Assembly (NCBI GenBank): GCA_947462335.1
Contig: OX381710.1
Location: 32,665,004-32,729,003 of the forward strand
DNA from: Harmothoe impar
Taxonomy: Eukaryota; Annelida; Polychaeta; Phyllodocida; Polynoidae
DNA length: 64,000 nucleotides
Direction: 5' to 3'
Below are positions 38,501 to 50,925 of this stretch, piece by piece (the first letter of the stretch is position 1; every line of letters starts with the position of its first letter). Position numbers and translations under genes: made by a program. Below the pieces are notes generated by a model. It saw only the letters and a program-made list of their open reading frames with translations, was not told the origin of the DNA and did not search any database.

Positions 38501-41500
38501 CACCCAGACAGTGTGTAGTTCTGCAGACCAACAGGTGCAGACGGAACAGTAGCACGTGCGTGCTGCCTGTGTCAACATGCTACCCTGCCCCAAGTGCCCC
38601 TTAACCCCCACCCCGTGTGTAATGTACTCCGCATGTATACCTTTAAATGACTATAAGTCCTTGGTGAGTCAGAATCTGCAGGTCGAGGGAAGGGGGGGGG
38701 GGTATTTTGGCAATCATTCAATCGTAGATTTAATCCACACCAGAGCTCTTATCACTGTATCCCTAATTACGCTACATTACACAATGACCCCTATATTTTC
38801 TTTTCTTTTCCTGTCTTTTCTTTTCTGAATAAAAAGTATTCAATCTGTTATTTGGACCTTGAAAAACACATTTAATATCTCCCTGGTCGGGGCTCGGTTT
38901 TACGGTAAAGATGGGAAAGAAGAAGCATACATATATACCTTAATGCGACCAGGTACTGTAAATACTCGCGTAGAAGCCGTGGCTAGTACAAGAGTCAGAT
39001 TGCCAGTGCAGCTTATACGATTTGCAGAGTCAGGGTGCGGCTTATACGCGAGTTTTAGCTACTATGATACAGTACAGTAAAGTGTTTTTCCGTCTTTCTC
39101 ATATGATACAGTACTAAAAGTCACCAGTCGGATTGCTGGTGCGGCTTATAGGGTCGGCTTAAAGTCGGGGTGCGGCTTATACGAGAGTTATACGCGAGAA
39201 TTTACGGTATATTACATAGAGAGAGTGGTGTCAGTAAGATAGGAGGTGGCATGTTCGTCCTAAAGTCTCAGTGGTTTCTGGCTGACTTACATTGACCCTA
39301 TGTTGCATGTGGCTCTGAACACTCGTGCCTTGGAGCTCTCAGACCCTCCAATAAATATAACTCTTCATATCTATTACAAGACACCAGTCTTCATATGAAT
39401 CGTATTTGTTTTGGGACTGATTTAAAGAAACGACATCTTTGCCACAGAGATATCTATCTACTCTAGTACAGTGGGAGCAGAGATGTATTATGACTTCTGA
39501 TCGTTACAAAACCGAAACCATTAATCAGGTTTGAGTGGATAATCTCTCCCCATGCCATAGGTAATAATTTCCCTGTGTGTGAGAGAGAGAGGGGGTGGAG
39601 TAGTTAGCTTTAAGAGTGGATCCCACAAAGTGGGCCCTATTAGATCCGTCAGGTCTAGCCCCAGCTGAGGGCTAGGTCCCTGGGGCTGGTTGCTTCCCCT
39701 ACACGGCTATAAGACACACACACACCCACAGGTGCCAGCAGCATTAACACATACACTCCTCCAACACCAGGCAAACTTAAGGGCTTTACAAGACTCCTTT
39801 GTCACCATGATCCGCCGGACATCTGCCAGGGATACCATGAGTATTGAGACCAGTCCAATGACAGTCAAGTAAGCTGTTTGTTGTTTCACAGCTTATAGTA
39901 TTGGCATAATTGCTTTCACTTATAAGAAAGGAGCGGCATGACGTATAGGCAGAGATGCTACTCTTTTTTTTCGAGGAATTCCTACATTTTGCCGGGATTC
40001 CAATCGAAATTGCATTATTTACTGTAGACAGGTGATCAAAATGGGAAGATCTACTGTGTATTGATAGGTGATTCTTAAACTTGTACATTCCTTTAAAATC
40101 ATTAAATGTGAAATGTATTAATCTGTATGTACAGTGTGGATATAACAACCATATTGATATGTATTTACTACTACCCATACTGTAGAAATGTCTGTATATC
40201 ACAGTGGGTATGCCCTCAGCATAGTTCCACCTCCCATGTAACCCCTCGTGTAACATCAATGAGCGGTCAATAACCCCATAGTCATACGCGAACGCGCCTC
40301 GAGAGATCTATAATATCTTGTGTGTTTACTCTGCTTATAAACAGTCATAAACAGTGCCAGTATAGCTTACACACACCGAGGTGTAAGCAGAGCCCAATTG
40401 AAGTAAAAATGTAAAACCTGATATGTATTGACGTACACACATGCATATAATATAAATTTAAACGTGTACACATGCATATACATGATGGTTTTTAATTTAA
40501 ATGTGTATAAACACCAAAAAATAGGTTAATGTGAAATATCCAGAAAGTGCATGGGGCATGGGGTTAGTTAACATAGCAGTCAGTGATGGTGTTGTAGGTG
40601 TGTAGCAGTAGTGGAGGGACAGGTCGGTATGTACCTGTGTGATGGCGACATGCTGGATGTGGACTCTAACTGCAGCAGTTCGTGTGGCAGTCACTCGGGC
40701 TCCCTGACCCCTGTCGGCTCCACTTGGCATGTAGCTGTATCTACAGTGAGGGGTACGCCGGAAACTCGCCTTCTTAACATGCAGTTCCAGACACACACTT
40801 GGCAAATGTGTTTAAAGGGATGCCAGGCTCCGTCCCTCCAGTCTATACTAATAACATTGGCTGCAGATTTATTGTGGTCCAACCCATAGGTACAGAGAGG
40901 CATGTGTGATATGATATACCTGGGCATCTTAAAACGTGTCTGAATTCCATAGATCTCTTGAAGTTTATAAAGACTGATTAGTTTGCCTCCTTAACTATAT
41001 ATTTGGGGTTCAGAGGATAGTCATAGAGCCTTATTTTACAATAGAGCGGAATTGTAATTTAGAAATGCCACTTTTGTAGGAATTCTACTTTTTGGCTAGA
41101 TTATCTTAAAAATATGTCCATTTCCTACAGAAAATTAACCAAAAGTGTAAAAAATTAATATTTAAAAAATCCTACTTTTTGTCAACGACTGAGTGGCATG
41201 TCTGGCAGTCACATATATAATCGACGAAGAACTTAATGAGTCTTTATTTTCTGCAATTACCATACATAGGAGTGACCCCTACAAAACCCTTTCTCTGGCC
41301 ACACCAAAAAAAAATGTTGGTCAATGGATTTCACTTTTCAAAAAATGGTGCAAGCGAGCGAATTTTTATTTTTTTTTTTTTAAGAATTTTTTTTTGTCAA
41401 TGGATTTTGTTGGTGGAAATGTGGAGCGAGCCATTTCCGAAAATAAGGTGCGCGAAATCCATTGACCAACTTTTATTTTTGGTCTGGCCTCTAATTGTGT

Positions 41501-44500
41501 GGCACTTGGCCTCACAGCCCCACAGTGGACATGCTCAATAATGGCGCCTCCTATAGCTATATACAGCCACCGTGTCCAAGTAGCCTGGTTCATGCCACAT
41601 TACGGTCATTATGCAGCACCCATCATCGACTTCCGATAGCTGCAGTAAAGCTTGGTATCATTGGTATCCCAAAACACTACTGTAAACCCTCCACGGTATG
41701 GAGGTTTACCTTACGAAGTTAGGCTTAATGTATGGGAGGGGAGTTTACAGAGATGGTGTGAAGGTACCACAGACCTATGAAGTAGGTGAGCTAGGTCAGG
41801 GGAGATCAAGGGGTACACACGACCGTCCCACCTGGCTGCCTCAGCCTGTCATGTTTTACGGTCTTTGGGTCAGGAGGGGAAAGTGGTTGGGAATGGTATG
41901 GACCCCCAGGCTATGTGATCCTCGGATAGCATGTGCTACTTTGCTATTCAATATGGCGCGAGAACACTTGGCAAAGAAGCAATATTTTGGTGTTTGAGAT
42001 AATTGTAATCTGGGTTTGTGCATTCAATAGAAAAACATAATTTCTGAATTCAAAACTATATAGTCACATAGTTTATCACACTGGATTGAGGAAGGACAAA
42101 TTACAGTAGTTTTTTTTTTTACTGTAGAACTTGAACACCAGTTGAAGAGAGTTCAGAGCTGAACGATGCGACATAAGGCTAACTTCACCAGCAGTCTTTC
42201 AGTGTTGACATGCCTGGCTCAATCCGCTTTCCTTGTGAAATCCGCCTAGGTTTGGTCTATATTGGACAGGTAGTCTTTGGCCAAAGCCGGTGGGGTGTCC
42301 TCACTGAGTGAGTCACCTGTTTTATGGGCGCCATGACAGACAGACTGTGGGAGACGGCCTGACGTGTACATCACTTTATGTAGCTACTTCATGCTACTCA
42401 CGTAGGCACCCAGGTGACACCTGAGGGAGGGAGGGGGGGGTTGCAGTAGAATCTGAGAAAAATACTATGTTATACTGCGTGATGAGAATTCAATGAGTAA
42501 TCCAACATCAAATGTATCAGTTTCCACTACAGTCCTCAGGTACTCTTATTACCCGAGAGCACTGCAATTTGTACACACTATTTGTATCATTCGTATTCCT
42601 AGGCCTATAATATGTGGTGGTTCCTCACACCCCCCCCCCCCCCCAATTACATGTAAATATCACTTATGTTAGTCATTGCTCATAGTCCTACTCTTAATGT
42701 GTTTTCAGGGTCATGGCCCCTCCCGGTGGCGCTTCCAGCAACATCTTCGGCGTAGAACCATCGTATGCACCCAAACAACAGAAGGCCCAGGACTACAGCA
42801 ACGACACAACGTCCAACCGCCTGTTCGGTGGTGACGCCCCAGAACAGTCACCCATCAAGCACCCAGCCGCTGGAGACCCCAAGGTGGAGTCAGCCCCGGC
42901 CGGCGTCAACACCCATGCTGGCAACAGCCGGAATCATGGTAAATTTGGATTATCCTCATTATCCTCATCTCATTTATTTTTTCACCCAGAGTGCAGTCGA
43001 CCAATTCCACAGATTTTTGTTTGAACTACACTGTAATTTGAAAGATTTGATATTGAAATGGAGGGAAGATCTATGGACCCACAGTAATATTGTGAGAAAG
43101 GACTAAGAAAAAAAAGTCCTTACATTTAAAAAAAGAAAAATTCAGGCGTTGCAGTACGTGTGAGTATGGTTACTGTGGTATGCAGATACCGGTATATAAA
43201 ACCAGTCCTGCATGGTGATGTTTAAAATAAATGATTTCGTTCTCAAAACCCTCAATGACACCTGGCCACAATGGCCATAAAGCAGGTGTAATCGCCATGT
43301 ATTTGGCCTCATTGAAATGATGGTAAAATAAAATCATGGCGACATGGTATAAAATCACGACGATTCGGGGGTAGCGTGCTTCCTAAGCTACAGGTCAAGC
43401 CAAGGTCTTGTGAATATCTGGCCCAACAAAGGTTGTCTTCGGTGCAAACTAACGGTGAAGACATCAGGAAAATCTTGGAAATGAGACCCAACGTGCTGAC
43501 CGCTAAATTGGTTTCACAGTCTTTGAGTTGTTCACTATACACTTTACTATTATCTGTCTTTTCCAGCCTCCTTTGACAAGGAGGAGGAGGACGACTCACC
43601 GGTGATCACTCAGTGTAGAAAGAGGTTTTTTAAACACGAAGGACGTGGTGGGTCGCTTTCCCTACACCATCCTTATTTCCCCTTCCTTGGCTGTTGTACT
43701 ACCTATCAAGTGGTTGTAGCTCTCATTTCCCGGTGGCTTTAGCTTAGTCTAGTCATCATGGTCTATCGATATGTGTACTCATTTTTGTCATGTGTACGAC
43801 ATGCAATTTTCGGCCATTTTCTTTCCTCGATTCCGTTTCGTGTCATGCGAAAGAATTGATTTTTTCTCTATTATTTCGGAATTATCTTTAGTATTAAATG
43901 TATTAGATTTCTCTTTGTCGATTGTCTAGGTACCACAACGTTAAGAAAGTTTATCGTCATTTCTGGCGGCCTTGTATTTGGCATGCCTTTCTTGTTTGTC
44001 TAGACCATTCACTTGAGACCCTTGCTTGACCAACCTGGAGTGGGAGGGGAGGGAAAATTTAAAATAAATTCTTTCAATAAATTCTTAATGAATAAATGAA
44101 TCATTTTTGTAGTGATTCAGCTCTTGCTTGTAGTAAACCCATGTTTGTAGTCTTTGTTTTGTTAGAAACAAAGGACTCTCCTGTTAAATTTATCTCAAGT
44201 AGATTGGCTAGAAGCATGTTTTATTGTCGCATGATTGGCATGTGTAAACGTATTTGTCCATAAGCAAGAGACAGGTATAAGTCTTCTTCGGGCTAAAAGA
44301 AAGCTGTGAATCAATATTAGAACTTGCGAAGGAAAATGAATTTGAGGGAGGAGGGTGGGTGGTGAGGAAAGTGTTTAAGACCTGTTAAGCTCAGTTGTAC
44401 GAATAAGACATGCCTTACCTTGTAAAATAATTTCCGTGAAGTTTAACCTTTGAGGTAGTAAGCTGCACTAAAGACAAAGAAGGAACAAAAAATAGAAAGT

Positions 44501-47500
44501 GAGCAAAAAAGGACAAACTAAAGATGTGGGTCGATGTTGAGACGTGATTAAACTAGAGACTACTGTGGCTTGCCTGTAGTGCATGGTGTAGACCATTTAA
44601 CCCCGGAGACTGGGGTGTTGGGGTGGTAGTAGGTGCCCCCCAACACCCAGAGCGGCCCCTGGGCTTTGTCTTAGTCATTAATATAGTACCTCAGGTAAGG
44701 CCGTCTGATTCACTTACTCTTCAGCGGGTAACTGAAACCATACAAACAAAAAATAGATTAGTCTATGGATTTTCCTCCGCAGAATAAGTATTAGCTTCTG
44801 CTATGAGAGAATTCTATCCAATCAATTTATAGAGAGATCGGTAGAAGAGTGCCACAAGTTTATTTGTTCAAATAAGCGTGAAGGTGGCCTTCGTTTGCCT
44901 TTTTCTCCCGTTTGAATTTTAAATAATCCAGAAAATGAATGTCGGCGTGGGATCCTTTGGCATCTTCTTGCTTTAAAAAATTGTCTATCAGTATTTGCAA
45001 ATGAACGGTGTGGGAAACCCAAAGACCAACTATTTCTATGTGTGTGGCCATAAGGTATTGTTCTGTGGACGTTGTCCATACTTGGATTAACATTGACACC
45101 CATCATTTTCATTCAGTCTGCACCTTTAATATATATACAAATAATTTTCCTCCAAGTAGGAAAAATCGTTCCTACTACCAGGTATATTTTGAATATTTTG
45201 ATCGGTGTGATTTTTATTAAGTCATAAGACTTATTTTCAGTGGACACATATTGGGGACATAGACAAGATGCGCTCCCATTTTCCCCCATGTTAGTGTATT
45301 TACCTTAGGCCTTACTAACAAGTTGCTTGTGTTGTGTGGACTCATGCTAGATGGCGATCACGAAGAGACCGAAGAAGAGAGGAAGAAGCGAGAGGAGGAG
45401 GAGGAAGAGAAGAAGAAAGCTCTAGAAGGAGCATCTAGTCCGGCACGAGCCAAAGCACCCCGAGGTATAGGGCAGTCTACACAGCGCCCACCGCACAAAC
45501 ACTCGCTTTGCATTCGCTCTCTGAGATCATGTTAATCCATGGCCTGAAAACTAGCGGTGTTACGGACTCAGATGCTAACTAACATTAATGCTGTTGCTGG
45601 TTTAATTATAGTGCTTTAGAATTACCGTATTCGGTGTTAATAGTGCCCTCCCCCTGTTTTTGGGCCGTTTTAAAAGTTGCCCTCTTTTGGCATGCAATAG
45701 AATTAAAGATGGATTTTAAGTACATTGCAATATTTTTATGTCCCATGAGTCGTTTATGACGCCGAATACGGTAATTACATATGCAAACTAGCAATATGTT
45801 TAATAATACAAATGCTGTCACTGTGGTTTAATATGTCTCCGGTTAACTTGAACGTAAATCAGTTTGTAAATATAGGTAATAGTATGTACACATGTATTAC
45901 ATAAAATCTTATTTGCTCTTGAACCATGTGTAAATTGTTTAATCGATTTCGAGTTCAAGTCTTCTCTGGTGTTTGATAAAATTGGTCATGTAACTTATCA
46001 TTGACGTACCAAAAGGGAAAAAAATATCGACCAGCCTACATGAGATTACACGTGTCCCCATACTGACACATTCCAGTGCACAAAACTAACTCGATATTTA
46101 CCACAGCACAACCTAATGGAAGATAAAATCCCATCCTTATCTTGTAGCAGCTGATGGAAAGTGTGGAGGGGGGGGGGGTCTTATCTACCAGTCCTGTACC
46201 CAAGGTGCATGCGGGATGGGTAAAGACCGCACGTATTATCATGTAGTATATACAGAGGGATTCTCTTTGATGAGTTTGTTCCTATTTCAGAGATGGTCCT
46301 AAAGCAAACTGGAAATAAGCTGGTACCAAAGAGGCAATCCTTGTATATGACACCATATATATATACCCAAATCTACTATTACAGATGTCAATTTTACATT
46401 ACTTGTCTGTTAGAAGGCAATGCTATTTCTACTTTAATAATTGCAGAGGAGCGTTTACATAAATAATTAAATCAGTTTGATTTCAGGTCCAAGTGTAATG
46501 TCTAACATAAGGCAGACTTATGCACTCCGTAACCCGCCTCACTACCTCTCACACTTCCTGACCTGTTAACCTGCCCCCACTCTATTTAATATCAGGAAAA
46601 CAAGACAAATCAAGACGCATTTGAATTAAAGGAAATTAGAATTACTTTTGAAAATGATAGTCATGTATGGTATCAATTAGATTAATTCAACTAAATTAAT
46701 GCGTTTATATCATGAACTTCTTTCTAATACATTTTATACCTGTATTCTTGAACCACAAACAGATCGGTTAACAGCATGTTCGCTAAGTGTGTTAAATGTT
46801 CACAACAAACTTCATTTTCTAGATAAGTGCTTTCCTATATACATCTGTGTAGATTCTTGCTGACCGATCTCTCCATTTACTATTTTCAGGAGCGTATAAC
46901 CCGATCACCGGAGAGGACTACCCTGATAAGGTACGTATCCCTTACTACAAACGGCAACCACCACCCATTGTGGACCGATTGTACTCCACCTGTATTGTTT
47001 CTGTCGGTCACAATATCAAACTAACACATCAACATCTTGAGGCCACCCTCGCCCTCTCCAGACTATCCCCGAGCTCCAAAAATACATTTTCATGTCACTT
47101 ATGGGGGGGGGGGGGGTCAAATGCTAGCAGCTGAATTTTACTTCTAGCGATTTTTAAACCATAAAAGTACATAAAATGGAGCCCATGAAACGAATTGTCA
47201 AGCCCTGCTCATTCAGATCAGTTTTCATTTTGTGGAAGCGGAAAGGAAATGCTTTGGTTGCCATATAGCTTCAACTTGAAAGTCGACCTAGTGCTAGATT
47301 GCACTCGCAGCAAACATGCGTTATCAGCCCTGTCATAAACTATAGATACTTTTAAATCTTAGTTGAGAGTTGCTGTATCGCCCAGTGCAGTCACAGTAAA
47401 AAACATAGGCGAAAATACTTTGCCCAGTGGCTGCGATGTAGGGAAAGTCATGAACATGAATTTCGGGGGTTAAGAGTAACAATAAACATTAGAATGTACT

Positions 47501-49311
47501 ATAATTTTTCAACATGTCAGAAATTCTGTCAAATTCTGTCAAATTGAGGAGCGCCCGGTGTTGTATAAATAGTATTGCAGTGGTAGGTAAATATGATCAG
47601 GGAAGATGGTAATTGTTGGCCATGGAAAGTCAAGGAATTTTATTCTGGCATTGTTGTGGGAACCCTGGGTGTTGTGTTAACTGCTGCCTATTCTCACACT
47701 TGTAACTTCAGATCATGAACTGGAAGAGACCTGTGGCAGATAAACCGGTTCGCACTGCCATTTCGGCTTAACATAAACGTGTTTAGTGATTTGTTCCTAG
47801 TTCTAAGATAGTTGACGTTGATTTTCAATCCTGATTGTGGATATCAATTTACTTACCTTCAGTACTGTGTAACGAAATCTTGTGCACATCTTGATTGAGA
47901 AAAAAAAGTAGGGATTATCAAGATTGTAAATCCGAGCAGGTCCCTACAATTACATGTCCCGGTAGTTATCCATTATAGATATCATATAACAAATTACCGG
48001 TGTAGACAAGGGGCCGTCCTTAAAATTACATGCACACATTTCTTCAACTCCTTCACGTGCGTGCGTTAAAATTAACTTAATATTAATGAAGACCCTCCCC
48101 CCTATTGTCTCGGTAACTTTTAAACACAGACGTCCACAAATACGGTTATGATCATAATTACCGTCAAGTCTTGCGTATAAGCCCTGATTATAGGATTCTC
48201 CCAGGTTAGAGTGCAGTTCATATTAGGCTTGGGCTTATACGTGAGACTTTAGGGTATCAATAGTTCACTGAACGAGTTGTGCGCCCCTTCACGTAGCGTG
48301 ATGCTACATATAATACCTATTTACATTACATTCCTTCTTCCGGGTTATATAAAATGTACAGATGCTAGTACTACTTGAGTTGAGTTATATGCAAGGATCA
48401 CTTAATATCACAGTGTGACAACCATGTCTTATTGAATTTTTGTACACTGCCATTGTCATAAATCATGCAACATCACCCAAGGCAACATGTCATATCTAAT
48501 GCAAAACAGACCAGGGATCTACGGCCATACATTTATTATTTGGGTGTACAGAAATCGGGTCTTGGCAATGAGATTTCAAAGAATGCAGTTGGCTCTTACC
48601 CAAAAGTACAGCCTCAGTTCAGGTCCTAAATCGTTCTGCTCACCATAAGGCCAGACCAAAAAAAATAAGTTGGTCTACGGATTTCCCGCACCATATTTTC
48701 AAAAATGCAAATTTTGATTATTTTTGAAAAAAAAGTGTCTACGGATGCGCCCGCACCGTTTTCTGAGAAACTTGAATTTTTCAAAAAAATATTTGGTGGC
48801 ACTTTTTCTGATCGATAGCCAGATTTGGGAGTTTGCAAAAAAAATGTTGCCCATTTCACTTGATCAAGGTTAAGATCCGCAGACAAGAATTATTTTTTTT
48901 TAAAATCGCTTGCTCACACCATATTTAAAAAAATGAAAATCTGTAGACCAACTTTTTAATTTGGTGTGGCCTAACCTGCTGTCATCTTTTCAAAATTGAT
49001 ATGAAAACCCTTTAAAGGCCGCATTTAAAGCAATATGTCCTTTATCATAATGCTTGAATACAGCCCTGGTGAGTGACTCGCCAGTGTTGCATCCAATCAT
49101 GCTGACCTGACCCGGTCGATACTCCTGAAGTGTTGGCATGATGCATGAAGACTGCATTGATGCATCATGACGATAAAGGTTGTAGCCATTTATAATGTGT
49201 TATCAAGGCTGTCATATTGATGTTGTCTCCTTGTCTCTGCAGGCAAGCCAGGCCCCAGCACAGCGCGTGAGGCAGCCCCCCGGCGGCAAGTCGAGCGGCC
49301 CCCTCTGGTAA
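35507..49311 (+). CDS. JPT: Jupiter microtubule-associated homologue (6 coding exons, 195 aa)
   Basis: Exons: 35507–35559, 42709–42938, 43567–43647, 45351–45464, 46890–46930, 49243–49311. Signature motifs are the N-terminal VMAPPGGASSNIFG (residues 19–32), an internal SNRLFGG, GAYNPITGEDYPDK in exon 5 (Drosophila Jupiter has NPVTGE), and the C-terminal RQPPGGKSSGPLW (human JPT1 RNPPGGKSS, Drosophila PPGGYSSGLW). Exon 4 encodes a charged Glu/Lys helix or coiled coil (EETEEERKKREEEEEEKKK). Jupiter binds microtubules in Drosophila; vertebrate members are JPT1/HN1 and JPT2/HN1L. The least certain boundary is the exon 3 donor: I chose G|GTGGGT at 43647 because it keeps frame. An alternative first exon is listed separately. 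Confidence 0.9.
35997..36014. repeat. Poly-G run (18)
   Basis: Eighteen consecutive G in JPT intron 1. Confidence 0.8.
36561..36799. repeat. Foldback with arms of about 57 bp
   Basis: The left arm (36561–36621) contains GTCAGACACAGGCTGTAACT and ATTGTGTATGTATAGT; the right arm (36741–36799) carries the reverse complement with few mismatches (ACTATACATACACAATACAA, then GGACTCAGTTACAGCCTGTG). MITE-like; no clear target duplication. Lies in JPT intron 1. Confidence 0.7.
38956..39207. mobile_element. TA-flanked MITE, 'TTCTCGCGTATAAGCC' family
   Basis: Termini CTGTAAATACTCGCGTAG and (reverse complement) CCGTAAATTCTCGCGTAT, TA on both sides (38954–38955, 39208–39209). The interior repeats GTGCGGCTTATA-like words. 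Copy in JPT intron 1, 252 bp. Confidence 0.7.
39700..39806 (+). promoter_or_regulatory. Candidate internal JPT promoter
   Basis: A TATA-like TATAAG at 39708–39713 stands about 95 bases upstream of the ATG of the alternative first exon, after a (CA)-rich stretch. This spacing would place a start site near 39740 and a short 5' UTR. Confidence 0.35.
39807..39868 (+). CDS. JPT: Alternative first coding exon of JPT
   Basis: ATG in a strong Kozak context (GTCACCATGA) opens MIRRTSARDTMSIETSPMTV and ends with two bases, AA, at an AA|GTAAGC donor. The usual exon 1 also ends in AA before GTAAGT, so either exon joins exon 2 (starting at 42709) in the same frame and rebuilds the same lysine before VMAPPGG. 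The predicted isoform has 20 residues plus the shared remainder in place of the 17-residue MTSTNLYSGYDQGRPTS. What is seen is the phase match, donor, Kozak context and TATA-like box; use as a real exon is inference. Confidence 0.5.
41297..41489. mobile_element. MITE with GGCCACACC ends, copy 1
   Basis: The left end is GGCCACACCAAAAAAAAATG; the right end is the inverted GGCCAGACCAAAAATAAAAG. Inside both ends is GTTGGTCAATGGATTTC. Flanked by TCT on both sides (41294–41296, 41490–41492). 193 bp, JPT intron 1. Confidence 0.75.
43648..45350. other. JPT intron 3
   Basis: About 1.7 kb of AT-rich intron without a recognised repeat family or extra exon. A reverse-strand frame at 44822–45112 shows no known protein signature. 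Confidence 0.5.
48161..48254. mobile_element. TA-flanked MITE, 'TTCTCGCGTATAAGCC' family (short copy)
   Basis: Termini CCGTCAAGTCTTGCGTATAA and (reverse complement) CCCTAAAGTCTCACGTATAA, flanked by TA (48159–48160, 48255–48256). Only 94 bp; last JPT intron. Confidence 0.65.
48649..48971. mobile_element. MITE with GGCCACACC ends, copy 2
   Basis: Starts GGCCAGACCAAAAAAAATAA and ends with the inverted GGCCACACCAAATTAAAAAG; both ends contain GTTGGTCTACRGAT. Flanked by TAA on both sides (48646–48648, 48972–48974). 323 bp, last JPT intron. Confidence 0.75.
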
Positions 49312-50925
49312 AGGACGTCTGTATGGTGGCGGCAGTGAGACTTGACAAGCACAGGAGCAGCATGACGCAGGAGGTAGATGCCACCACAGCACATGACCGC
49401 CAACAAGTCTCTTCCAGCACCATCTGTGCAGGCAGTATCCAGCAGCCTGGACAAGAGCAGGAGAATGCCTGCGGTATCGAGTGTGAATCCCTTTTAACAA
49501 CCATGATTGGTAGGCCTGCACAACTAGTTTCTGGGGAGCCTACAAACCCAGCGTTCACTACACTGGTATTTAAGGGTGCCGATAAGTGCATACAAACCTA
49601 GGGAGTTCACCATGTGTATTGTATGCCATTTTGTGTGCTAATGTTCATATTCTGATACTAAAGGCAAATGCATGTTAACTCGCTCTTCCAAGAGTCGTTG
49701 TTTAGTCGTTCTGTGTTCAATGATTCACGCGTGTTTTTCGGTCACTGTTTATACCCAGAATTACACGCTGTGATGGGGAGGCCAGTATTATCAATTTCTA
49801 GTGGCATTTTAGAGCGATTTTCTTCCCCCGTATAACGACCTTCTGTGAGATGTTCATGGATGTGAATGTGAATCGATGTGACCTTATTTTCTACTCGACT
49901 ATTCGTAGAACTAATCTAGACGTGCCTCCTTTACAACCTGGTTGTCTTGTGTAACTGCAAGTTTTTTTATATACAGATATATATTCCCTATCTAGTTGAT
50001 GAAGAAGTCTGTCTTGCTTCAGGTGTTCGTCTGTAACAGAAACCCAATATGACAAGTGAAACTCCAAATGTGCCTAATTTGGAAGACAAAAAAAGATACT
50101 GCTCGCAATGCTATTCTTCTGTCTGATCGATACTGCGGCGAATGGACTATATTCTAACCTTTGTGATATGTATTGACACATTCGAATTTCCTGTCACAAT
50201 TTTGTAATAGTTAACATTTGCCATTCCATGGAGTCAGGAAATGCTGGTAGGCAGTATTGGGAAATTGTGGATAGATCAAGCCACTTAGAAAGCTGCATAA
50301 GACAGCAGCGACTTTGTGAACTATGTACAATTTCACCAACAGCTGGTAATGTTGACTCTGCTGTGCTCATGCCTGACTGTATTTGAATATGTTTTCATCA
50401 TTGAGACATGTTGTATATCTCCTTTTCCTTTTGAATATGACATGACTCGACTTTAGACTAACATCAAGTGATCCCAACACGGGTATGGAATGAGATACTC
50501 CTACATACTTGTTACTAAGAGACTTCTAGAAAATGTTATTCCACAAATACATCTTTGTTCTTCCCTGCTCATTAAAATGTAATGTGTGTATCCCCCATGT
50601 TTTAATTTGGTGCTGGGCACCATCCGTCTGACCTCAGTTAAACTATGGGTGTTTTCATTGTGCCAAAAGGTGTTTAAAGCATGTCGGCATATGGGTCTGG
50701 TTGTGATGTGTGATGCAAGTCCATGTTGAGGACCTATTTGTATGGAACGTGCAATATTTCATGGTTTACAAAACCCGAATGTAGGCACTTGCGGAAGATC
50801 AGCGCTCAATGCCTTGGTGTCCCATCACCATGGGGAATTTATCATTTTGCTCCAATTCTGTTATCTAGATTAAGTGAACCACAGCCAATGTATATGATAA
50901 TTAAATAAAACATTAATTTCTTCAC
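49312..50925 (+). other. JPT 3' UTR
   Basis: About 1.6 kb between the JPT stop and the AATAAA at 50904–50909. It is T-rich, free of the repeat families that crowd both sides, and ends at a clean signal, which supports a single long 3' UTR. The open frame at 49323–49601 begins after the stop and is not conserved in the family. Confidence 0.6.
50904..50909 (+). terminator. JPT polyadenylation signal
   Basis: AATAAA followed about 20 bases later by a T/GT-rich stretch (GTGGATTTTGTCTTTGTTTG). Confidence 0.65.

Noticed and set aside
40611..40889. Plus-strand frame with a Ser/Cys-rich, protein-like segment in JPT intron 1
   Set aside because: Neither end gives a convincing acceptor and donor with matching phase to the JPT exons, and no family resemblance was seen.
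49323..49601. 92-codon frame just after the JPT stop
   Set aside because: The JPT frame ends with the family's conserved PPGGKSSG..LW and a stop at 49311. The later frame is in the 3' UTR and has no family match.
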